Shown one piece after another: positions 1-4,982 of a stretch of 7,726 nt of DNA; position 1 is the stretch's first letter, and the number at the start of each line of letters is the position of its first letter. The notes under the pieces were generated by a model. That model did not search any database and was not told the origin of the DNA. It saw only the letters and a program-made list of their open reading frames with translations. The stretch is from Methylobacterium sp. GTDB lineage: Bacteria; Pseudomonadota; Alphaproteobacteria; Rhizobiales; Beijerinckiaceae. Location of the stretch: positions 1 through 7,726 of the forward strand of contig JAJKJG010000100.1 of NCBI GenBank assembly GCA_021154065.1. The letters run 5' to 3'. The position numbers and the translations under genes are program-made.

Positions 1-1130
1 AACCAGATCAGGTCGAAGCCCGCCGCCTTGAGGGGCGGCAGGATGATCGGCGCCGTCATCAGGATGATCGACACCGGCGGCAGGAAGAAGCCGAGCACGA
101 TCACCATGCCGAGGATGGCGGCGAGCAGCACCCATTTCGACAGCTGCAGATCGACGATCCATTGCGCGAACGACTGGCTGATGTGCAGGTAGCTCATCAC
201 GTACGAGAACAGCAGCGACATGCCGATGATCATCATCAGCATGGTCGATTCGCGCAGGGTCGAAGACAGGATCGGCTCAAGATCGCGCGGCGACCAGACC
301 CCGTAGATCAGCGCAATAAGGACGAGCGCCAGGATGGCGCCGAGGCCGGCCGTCTCCGAGGGAGTGGCGTAGCCGCCGTAGAGGGCGACCATCACGCCGG
401 TGAGGAGGACGACGAAGGGGAGGACCCGCGGCAGGAGCGACAGCTTCTCGCGCGCGGTCAGCAGGTCCTCCTCGAGGATCGGCGAGGCGGCGCCGCCGGC
501 CTCGTGCGCCTTCTTGGCGGCGGCGTATTCCTGGCGGAAGCGGAAGCCTGCATAGGCGGCGAACAGGCTGACCAGCAGGAACCCCGGCCCGATGCCGGCG
601 AGGAACAGCCGCCCGAGCGACTGCTCGGCCGCGACCGCGTAGAGGATCATCGTGATCGAGGGCGGCAGGAGGATGCCGAGCGTGCCGCCGGCCGCGATGA
701 TCCCGGAGGCGAAGGCGCCCGAATAGCCGCGCTTCCTCATCTCCGGGATGCCGGCCGAGCCGATCGCCGAACAGGTCGCCGGGCTCGAGCCGGCCATGGC
801 CGCAAACAGCGCGCAGGCGAACACGTTGGCGATGCCGAGCCCGCCCGGGATGCGGTGCATCCAGGCGTGCAGGGCGCCGTAGAGGTCGCGCCCCGCCTCC
901 GACTTGCCGATCGCCGCCCCCTTGAGGATGAACAGCGGGATCGAGAGCAGCGTGATCGAGGACATCTCCTCGTAGACGTTCTGCGTCACCGTATCGAGCG
1001 ACGCCGAGGGCATGAAAAAAGCCATGAACAGCACGGCGACGGCGCCGAGCGCGAAGGCGATCGGCATGCCGGTGAACATGATCCCGAGCGTGGCGAGCCC
1101 GTAGAGGGTCCCGACGACGGCGACGCTCAT
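1..1130 (-). CDS. dctM: TRAP transporter large permease DctM (partial, C-terminus beyond left edge)
   Basis: Large membrane subunit of a tripartite ATP-independent periplasmic transporter, which uses an ion gradient to import a solute handed over by the DctP binding protein. The reading frame stays open from an ATG at 1130 to the left edge, giving 376 codons; the family is usually about 425-430 residues, so roughly 50 are missing. Seen in the sequence: hydrophobic segments along the whole length, a small-residue-rich AMAGSSPAT stretch near residues 111-119, the GILLPPSITMILYA segment near 152-165 and the YATPSETAGLGA segment near 254-265, all typical of DctM. The start ATG overlaps the dctQ stop TGA by 4 bases (ATGA, 1127-1130), which points to translational coupling and supports this start. 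A six-T homopolymer (A6 at 1015-1020 on the plus strand) lies inside the gene, but the frame is intact. The substrate cannot be read from this subunit. Confidence 0.95.
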   Translation of the reverse strand, partial: MSVAVVGTLYGLATLGIMFTGMPIAFALGAVAVLFMAFFMPSASLDTVTQNVYEEMSSITLLSIPLFILKGAAIGKSEAGRDLYGALHAWMHRIPGGLGIANVFACALFAAMAGSSPATCSAIGSAGIPEMRKRGYSGAFASGIIAAGGTLGILLPPSITMILYAVAAEQSLGRLFLAGIGPGFLLVSLFAAYAGFRFRQEYAAAKKAHEAGGAASPILEEDLLTAREKLSLLPRVLPFVVLLTGVMVALYGGYATPSETAGLGAILALVLIALIYGVWSPRDLEPILSSTLRESTMLMMIIGMSLLFSYVMSYLHISQSFAQWIVDLQLSKWVLLAAILGMVIVLGFFLPPVSIILMTAPIILPPLKAAGFDLIW

Positions 1131-1681
1131 GGGCGGTCCCGCCGGGGTGAGAGTTCCATCACGATCTGAATCAGGATCTGCACCGAGAGGAGCGCCATGC
1201 CGACACTCATCAGCGCGTAGGGGATCCACAGCGGCGGCCCCCAGGTCGAGGTCGAGTGCTGGTCGTCGACCCAGGCCTCGTGCAGGAGCGTGAAGCTCTT
1301 CCAAGCGAAGAACGCACAGAAGAGCACGCTCATGACATCGACGAGGATGAGCCTGAAATGGTTCGCGCGCGGCCCAAGCAGCACCGCCACCGCCTCGATG
1401 CCGACATGCCCGCGCCGCGCCTGCACGGCCGCGCCGCTCAGAAAGACGGCGCCGACGATGAGGAACACCGCGGTCTCGTCCTGCCAGTCGGTCGGGATGT
1501 GGAGGATGTAGCGCACGACGACGCTGTAGGTGAGGACAAGCGACGCCGCGACAAGCGCGACGCCGCCGAGAATCATGACGAGGTGGTTGACCGCGCGGAT
1601 GGCGCGATCGAGGGCGCCGGCCGGACCCGGAAGCGCCGGCGCCTCGACGCGCGGCGCTTCCAGTTCGAAGCCGTGGCTCAC
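1127..1681 (-). CDS. dctQ: TRAP transporter small permease DctQ
   Basis: Small membrane subunit of the TRAP transporter, 184 residues, acting with DctM in the inner membrane. Four hydrophobic segments lie near residues 34-55, 70-86, 111-128 and 152-176. Family-typical stretches are the RYIL and WQDE residues around 57-69, QARRGHVGIE near 87-96, and STWGPPLWIPYA near 145-156. The start is a GTG at 1681 that overlaps the dctP stop codon (GTGA, 1678-1681); AGAGG lies 7 bases upstream inside dctP. A much longer open frame extends upstream of this GTG, but it lies entirely over dctP and encodes nothing recognisable, so the overlapping GTG is preferred. The order P-Q-M and the 4-base overlaps on both sides show one transcription and translation unit. 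Confidence 0.93.
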   Translation of the reverse strand: MSHGFELEAPRVEAPALPGPAGALDRAIRAVNHLVMILGGVALVAASLVLTYSVVVRYILHIPTDWQDETAVFLIVGAVFLSGAAVQARRGHVGIEAVAVLLGPRANHFRLILVDVMSVLFCAFFAWKSFTLLHEAWVDDQHSTSTWGPPLWIPYALMSVGMALLSVQILIQIVMELSPRRDRP

Positions 1682-2703
1682 GCCACCGCCTCTGCCATCT
1701 TGAGCAGCTCGGCGCAGCTCGCGGAGCGGTTGGCGAAGTCCTTCCAGGCCGTCTCGCGGGCGATGTCGCGCCACTTGCCGAGCGTCGCGTCGTCGAGCGT
1801 CTGCACCTTGGCGCCGGCCTTGGCGAAGACCTTCTCGACCTGCTCGTCGTCCGCTTTCGCTCCCGTGGTGCCGAACGCCTCGAGATCGGCGCCGACCGCC
1901 ATGATCGCCTCCTGCTGATCCTTCGGCAGCTTGTCGAACAGCACCTTCGACATCATCAGCGGCTCCATCATGAACCAGTAGAACTTGCCGCGTCCGGAGG
2001 TCAGGTGCTTCGCAAGCTCCTCGAGCCGGAACGAGATCAGGCTCGTCGAGGAGGTGATGAGCGCGTCGCAGGCGCCGGTCTGCAGGGCCGCATAGGATTC
2101 GTTCGAGGGCAGGTTCAGGGTCGCGGCGCCGGCCGCCTTGAGCACGAGGTCCATCTCGCGCGAGCCGCCGCGGATCTTCATGCCCTTGGCGTCCTCGGGG
2201 GCGAGCATCTGCTTGTCGCGCGAGGCGACCCCGCCCGACTGCCAGACCCAGGTCACGAAGACGATGCCTTTCTCGGCCATGAGCTGGGTCAGCTTCTGGC
2301 CGACCGGCGACTTCTTCCATGCCGCGCCCTGCTCGTATGAGGTCACGAGACCGGGCATGAGACCGATGTTGGTTTCGGCGACCTCGCCACCGGCGTAGGG
2401 CAGCGGGTAGAGGCTCATGTCGAGAGCCCCCTTTCGCATCGCGGAAAACTGGGCGTTCGTCTTCATGAGGGACGAGCCCGGATAGACCTGAGCGACGATG
2501 GCGCCGTTGGTCCGCTTCTCGATCTCCTGCGCGAACTTGCGACACAGGCGGTCGCGGAAATCGCCTTCGTCGAGGCTGCCGCCGGGGAACTGGTGCGAGA
2601 TCTTGAGCGTGGTCGCGGCGCGGGCGTTCCGGCCAAGACCGAAGGTGAGGATCGCGGGAGCGGCGACCGCGGCCTGCAGCAGGTGACGGCGTGATGGGGT
2701 CAT
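1678..2703 (-). CDS. dctP: TRAP transporter substrate-binding protein DctP, twin-arginine signal
   Basis: Periplasmic solute-binding protein of the TRAP system, 341 residues, the usual family length. The N-terminus reads as a twin-arginine signal: SRRHLL at residues 4-9, a hydrophobic stretch to about 22, and a likely cleavage site after ARA at 27-29. The mature part begins with a beta strand (LKISHQFP, 33-40) as in other DctP proteins. The conserved arginine that normally binds the substrate carboxylate is probably Arg178 in GMKIRGG (174-180), and the NESYAALQTGACDALIT segment (201-217) is also typical of the fold. A Tat signal suggests export in a folded state; many DctP proteins use Sec instead. 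The start at 2703 is supported by AGGAGGA 7 bases upstream. The substrate is not identifiable; the retained arginine fits a carboxylate, by analogy with SiaP/DctP. Confidence 0.95.
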   Translation of the reverse strand: MTPSRRHLLQAAVAAPAILTFGLGRNARAATTLKISHQFPGGSLDEGDFRDRLCRKFAQEIEKRTNGAIVAQVYPGSSLMKTNAQFSAMRKGALDMSLYPLPYAGGEVAETNIGLMPGLVTSYEQGAAWKKSPVGQKLTQLMAEKGIVFVTWVWQSGGVASRDKQMLAPEDAKGMKIRGGSREMDLVLKAAGAATLNLPSNESYAALQTGACDALITSSTSLISFRLEELAKHLTSGRGKFYWFMMEPLMMSKVLFDKLPKDQQEAIMAVGADLEAFGTTGAKADDEQVEKVFAKAGAKVQTLDDATLGKWRDIARETAWKDFANRSASCAELLKMAEAVA

Positions 2704-2710
2704 CGAGGTT

Positions 2711-2717
2711 TCCTCCT
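2711..2717 (-). promoter_or_regulatory. Ribosome binding site of dctP
   Basis: The minus strand reads AGGAGGA here, an almost full anti-Shine-Dalgarno match, 7 bases before the ATG at 2703. It fixes the dctP start and suggests strong initiation for the binding protein, the first gene of the operon. Confidence 0.85.
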
Positions 2718-2741
2718 ATGTTCTTCTCGGCTTGGCCGGTC

Positions 2742-2767
2742 TGTCACAACCTTCCGGTCTTGTGACA
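2742..2767. promoter_or_regulatory. Perfect inverted repeat TGTCACAA-N10-TTGTGACA, candidate operator
   Basis: Left arm 2742-2749, spacer 2750-2759, right arm 2760-2767; all 8 bases of each arm match. Each arm is also close to an odd palindrome on its own (CTGTCACAA and TTGTGACAA), so it may be two adjacent dimer sites whose centres (2745 and 2764) lie 19 bases apart. It sits 39-64 bases upstream of the dctP ATG, where a repressor or activator site would act on the transporter operon. No regulator gene is in the window, so the binding protein is unknown. The half-site orientation is opposite to a CRP/FNR site. Confidence 0.5.
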
Positions 2768-2833
2768 AACCTTATCGCGGAATGCCAAGCTTCGTCGAGC
2801 TTCCAGGGCTACCGCCGGAGGCGCCGCGAAGAG

Positions 2834-2858
2834 AACGTGGGCCGGGCGGCGACGTTCC
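2834..2858 (-). promoter_or_regulatory. EcfG-like promoter (GGAAC-N16-CGTT) directed at dctP
   Basis: On the minus strand GGAAC (2858-2854) is followed by exactly 16 bases and then CGTT (2837-2834). This matches the published -35/-10 consensus of EcfG, the general stress response sigma factor of Alphaproteobacteria (GGAAC-N16/17-CGTT). It would transcribe towards dctP with a leader of roughly 120 bases. The same bases contain an inverted repeat, GAACGT (2833-2838) and ACGTTC (2852-2857), so a dyad operator is an alternative reading. The assignment rests on the match alone. Confidence 0.4.
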
Positions 2859-2890
2859 GGTGCCGCCCTCGGCGGAGGAGGGGGGAGAAA

Positions 2891-2906
2891 GCGGGTCTTG
2901 ACCCGC
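2891..2906. other. Short GC-rich hairpin in the leader of the formyltransferase-like gene
   Basis: GCGGGTC (2891-2897), two bases, then GACCCGC (2900-2906): a perfect 7-base inverted repeat, realistically a 6-bp stem with a 4-base loop. It lies about 40 bases before the ATG at 2947 and has no T-tract, so it is not a standard intrinsic terminator. TTGACC (2898-2903) inside it resembles a -35 box, but no fitting -10 box is visible. Its function is unknown. Confidence 0.3.
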
Positions 2907-2934
2907 CGCTCTAGGCCGGCACAAGGAGGGTTGC

Positions 2935-2940
2935 GGAGGG
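2935..2940 (+). promoter_or_regulatory. Ribosome binding site of the formyltransferase-like gene
   Basis: GGAGGG ends 6 bases before the ATG at 2947. A second strong purine run, AAGGAGGG at 2923-2930, is 16 bases away and too far to serve that ATG directly. Confidence 0.7.
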
Positions 2941-2946
2941 CAGAGG

Positions 2947-3543
2947 ATGCGCATCGCACTGATCGGATCGCGCTGGTTCGGGGCGCAGATGTTCCGGCTT
3001 CTCGGCGAGAAAGGGCACGACCTCTCGGTCATCGGGCTCGAGGAGGAAGACCAGCTCACGACCGCGGCCCGCGCTGCCGGCGTGCCGCTCGTCGTGCTCG
3101 GCCGCCCGCGCCGGGTCGTCGCCGCCGACATCCCGGACGCGGTCGACGTGGTGCTGGCGGCCCACGCCCACTCCTTCATCACGGCGGAGGCGCGCGCCAA
3201 GGCGACGAAAGCCGCGATCGGCTATCACCCGTCACTCCTACCGCGGCATCGCGGCATCGCGGCGGTTGAGTGGACGATGAAATGCCGCGATCCGATCGCC
3301 GGCGGCTCGGTCTACCACCTCTCCGACGGCATGGACGAAGGTCCGATCGCGGCGCAGGAGTGGTGCTTCGTCTACCCCGACGACGACGCCGGATCGCTCT
3401 GGCGGCGGGCGCTCGCGCCGATGGGGCTGCGGCTCTTGATGCGGGTGATCGGCGACATCGAGACCCGCGGCCATGCCGACGCCGTCGAGCAGGATCCGAA
3501 GGCCGTCACCTACGCGCCCGCCCTCGCGGCCGCGCAGGCGTAG
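2947..3543 (+). CDS. Formyltransferase-fold protein, possible formyl-THF hydrolase-like enzyme
   Basis: A 198-residue protein of the formyl_trans_N fold, the family of GAR transformylase, methionyl-tRNA formyltransferase and the N-terminal domain of 10-formyltetrahydrofolate dehydrogenase. A Rossmann-like start (MRIALIGS, 1-8) is followed by the folate-site signature HPSLLPRHRG (94-103) and the MDEGPI loop (129-134). Catalytic His94 and Asp130 are present. The Asn two residues before the His in true formyltransferases is Gly92 here (GYH). The YHPSLLPRHRG wording is closest, from memory, to the 10-formyl-THF dehydrogenase hydrolase domain, which also lacks that Asn. The chain stops just after a VTYAP linker (187-191), so there is no C-terminal tRNA-binding domain and it is unlikely to be Fmt itself. 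It is divergent from the TRAP operon and convergent with the receiver gene (10-base gap). Family membership is firm; reaction and substrate are not known. Confidence 0.85.
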   Translation: MRIALIGSRWFGAQMFRLLGEKGHDLSVIGLEEEDQLTTAARAAGVPLVVLGRPRRVVAADIPDAVDVVLAAHAHSFITAEARAKATKAAIGYHPSLLPRHRGIAAVEWTMKCRDPIAGGSVYHLSDGMDEGPIAAQEWCFVYPDDDAGSLWRRALAPMGLRLLMRVIGDIETRGHADAVEQDPKAVTYAPALAAAQA

Positions 3544-3545
3544 CA

Positions 3546-3565
3546 GGGCCGGATCAAGCCGGTCC
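3546..3565. terminator. Hairpin between convergent genes, possible weak bidirectional terminator
   Basis: GGGCCGG (3546-3552), a 6-base loop, then CCGGTCC (3559-3565): a 7-bp stem with one G-U pair. It spans the 10-base gap between the stop codons of two convergent genes and the last codons of the receiver gene. There is no T-tract on either side, so efficient intrinsic termination is doubtful. Confidence 0.3.
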
Positions 3566-3922
3566 GCTCAAGCGCCGGATTTCGCTGACGATCGCGCCGG
3601 GGCGATAGGGCTTTGGCATGAAGGCGCTCTGCGACACCCGCCGCACCGGCGTGCCGGTGTAGCCCGTCGTGTAGATCACCGGGCCGGACGGGTTGCGGCT
3701 GCGGAATTTCTCGGCCACGTCCCAGCCGTCGAGCGCGCCCGGCAGCCGGATGTCGGTGAACAGCACGTCCACTGGCTCGTCGCCGGCGATGAGGTTCAAC
3801 GCCTCCTCGCCCGTGGTCGCGCGCAGCACGATGAAGCCGAGCGTCTTCAGCTCGTCGACCATGAGCTCGCAGAGCAGCGGCTCGTCCTCGACGACGAGCA
3901 CCGTGACCGGGCTCAGGATCAT
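3554..3922 (-). CDS. Single-domain response regulator (CheY-like receiver)
   Basis: A 122-residue stand-alone receiver domain with no output domain, expected to be phosphorylated by a histidine kinase or to act as a phosphate shuttle or sink in the cytoplasm. All receiver landmarks are present: acidic pair Glu12-Asp13 in VVEDE, phosphoacceptor Asp57 in FTDIRLPG, the conserved hydroxyl position in IYTTGY (Thr85/Thr86), and Lys104 in MPKPY. The ATG at 3922 is chosen because the domain begins at once and GAGG lies 5 bases upstream. A GTG at 4036 would add 38 residues with no receiver character and would run into the divergent promoter region. No kinase gene is adjacent. It is divergent from the DUF1194 gene (129-base gap). 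IYTTGY partly resembles the FATGUY motif of alphaproteobacterial single-domain regulators in the general stress response, but the match is incomplete. Confidence 0.92.
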   Translation of the reverse strand: MILSPVTVLVVEDEPLLCELMVDELKTLGFIVLRATTGEEALNLIAGDEPVDVLFTDIRLPGALDGWDVAEKFRSRNPSGPVIYTTGYTGTPVRRVSQSAFMPKPYRPGAIVSEIRRLSGPA

Positions 3923-4051
3923 AGGCGCCTCAAAAGGGTGATTGCGAAGCTTGCTTGAGGGACAACGCGCGACGGGGCCGGCGGTTCTCGCCGGAACCTC
4001 GCTGCGCCGGCCGGGAACGTGGTAACCTTGGCGCACCCGGAGCTCGCCATC

Positions 4052-4858
4052 ATGAACTGGATCCCGCCCCGCCTGCTGCGCATCCTCGCCATCGTGTCGG
4101 CGCTCGGCGTCGGTGGGCCGAGCCAGGCCCAGAATGAGACCGAGGTCGACCTCGCCCTCGTTCTGGCGGTCGACGTCTCGCGATCGATGGATGACGACGA
4201 GCAGCGTCTCCAGCGCGACGGCTTCGTCGAGGCCTTCCGCTCAGCCGCCGTCCATGACGCGATCCACAAAGGGGTGCTCGGGCGGATCGCCGTCGTCTAC
4301 ATGGAATGGTCCGGCCCGACCGAGCAGAAGGTCGTCCTGCCTTGGACCGTGATCGACGGGCCGGAGCGCGCTCTCGCCTTCTCCGGCCGCCTGGCGCAAG
4401 CCCCGATCGGCCGCATCTTCTCGACCTCGATCTCCGGCGCCATCGATTTCGGCCTGCGGCTCCTCGGCGAGAGCGGCGTCGACCCGCTTCGGCGCGTCAT
4501 CGACGTTTCCGGAGACGGCCCGAACAACACCGGCCGCATGGTCACGCTCGCCCGCGACGAGGCGGTCCGGCAGGGCGTGACGATCAACGGCTTGCCGTTC
4601 ATGCTGAAGCGCCCGACCGGCTATGGCGACATCGAGAACCTCGATCTCTACTACCAGGACTGCGTGATCGGCGGGCCGGGGGCGTTCATCGTGCCGGTGC
4701 GCGAGGCGCGTCACTTCGCCGAAGCCGTCCGGATCAAGCTCGTGCGGGAGATCGCCGGCGTTTTCGAGCCCGAGCCGCTGATCAAGCCGGCGCAGGAGCG
4801 TGAGCGCATGAATTGCCTCATCGGCGAGATCATGCGGCGGCAACGATTTGAACCGTGA
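4052..4858 (+). CDS. Exported DUF1194 protein with von Willebrand factor A domain
   Basis: A 268-residue protein matching the DUF1194 family, whose members are predicted secreted or periplasmic VWA proteins of unknown role, mostly in Alphaproteobacteria. A signal peptide covers about residues 1-26 (RLLR, hydrophobic core, cleavage near SQA). The metal-ion-dependent adhesion site is complete: Asp41-x-Ser43-x-Ser45 in VDVSRSM, Thr125 in STSISGA, and Asp155 in VSGDGPNN. Further family-typical stretches are YMEWSGP (83-89), TINGLP (177-182) and YYQDCVIGGPGAF (200-212). Cys204 and Cys255 could form a disulfide outside the cytoplasm. The ATG at 4052 has GGAG 9 bases upstream (4039-4042) and places the signal peptide at the very N-terminus; a GTG at 4019 would put 11 extra residues before it and is less likely. 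The family call is strong; the ligand is unknown. Confidence 0.92.
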   Translation: MNWIPPRLLRILAIVSALGVGGPSQAQNETEVDLALVLAVDVSRSMDDDEQRLQRDGFVEAFRSAAVHDAIHKGVLGRIAVVYMEWSGPTEQKVVLPWTVIDGPERALAFSGRLAQAPIGRIFSTSISGAIDFGLRLLGESGVDPLRRVIDVSGDGPNNTGRMVTLARDEAVRQGVTINGLPFMLKRPTGYGDIENLDLYYQDCVIGGPGAFIVPVREARHFAEAVRIKLVREIAGVFEPEPLIKPAQERERMNCLIGEIMRRQRFEP

Positions 4859-4887
4859 CGCCGGAAGCCGAGCCGCGCCGCAAGGGC

Positions 4888-4932
4888 GTTGGTAGAGCGA
4901 AACGGCCAGGTGCGAACCTGTCGCCACCTCCA
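4888..4932 (+). pseudogene. tRNA-like remnant (D-loop and 3' half without anticodon arm)
   Basis: GTTGGTAGAGC (4888-4898) is the standard bacterial tRNA D-loop/D-stem wording. It is followed only 8 bases later by an imperfect T-arm: CAGG (4907-4910), a 6-base TGCGAA loop, CCTG (4917-4920). Then come CGCCACC (4922-4928), a single T and CCA (4930-4932), exactly the order acceptor strand, discriminator base, CCA tail. The anticodon arm is absent, the T-loop is one base short and no matching 5' acceptor strand (GGTGGCG) is seen upstream. It is therefore not a functional tRNA; a deleted tRNA gene or a tRNA-derived repeat fits. U73 is used mainly by Gly and Cys tRNAs. Chance similarity cannot be excluded. 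Confidence 0.35.
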
Positions 4933-4934
4933 AG

Positions 4935-4971
4935 AACAGGGAATTTTCGCGGTTTGGGCCGTAAACAGGGA
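4935..4971. repeat. Direct repeat AACAGGGA, two copies 29 bases apart
   Basis: AACAGGGA occurs at 4935-4942 and again at 4964-4971, directly after the tRNA-like remnant. From memory, repeated AACAGGGAA-type units, often translated as EQGI in spurious small proteins, are scattered through intergenic regions of Rhizobiales genomes. This pair reads EQGI in one frame (4934-4945). It probably represents a degenerate dispersed repeat, but I cannot check copy number here. Confidence 0.4.
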
Positions 4972-4982
4972 CGATCTAGGCC

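Noticed and set aside
1015..1020. A6 run in dctM as a frameshift or slippage site
   Set aside because: The dctM frame continues with family-typical sequence on both sides, and no shifted product is recognisable.
162..1169. Long plus-strand open frame of 335 codons
   Set aside because: Lies antisense to dctM; its translation is low-complexity and rich in Arg, Asp and Glu, as expected for the complement of GC-rich coding DNA.
1682..2545. Upstream extension of the dctQ frame
   Set aside because: It overlies dctP, encodes no hydrophobic or conserved sequence, and the GTG at 1681 overlaps the dctP stop in standard operon fashion.
2741..2768. CRP/FNR-type binding site
   Set aside because: The half-sites are arranged as TCACA then TGTGA with a wide spacer, opposite to the TGTGA-N6-TCACA order required.
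3983..3998. GGTTC-N6-GAACC inverted repeat between the receiver and DUF1194 genes
   Set aside because: Only 5 bases per arm in very GC-rich sequence with other overlapping partial repeats; too weak to call an operator.
3923..4036. N-terminal extension of the receiver protein from a GTG at 4036
   Set aside because: The 38 added residues have no receiver or other recognisable character and overlap the ribosome site of the divergent gene; the ATG at 3922 starts exactly at the domain.
4019..4051. GTG start at 4019 for the DUF1194 gene
   Set aside because: It would place 11 residues before the signal peptide, whereas the ATG at 4052 has GGAG at a good distance and gives a normal signal sequence.
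4860..4932. Intact tRNA gene
   Set aside because: The anticodon arm and 5' acceptor strand are absent and the T-loop has 6 bases, so at most it is a remnant.
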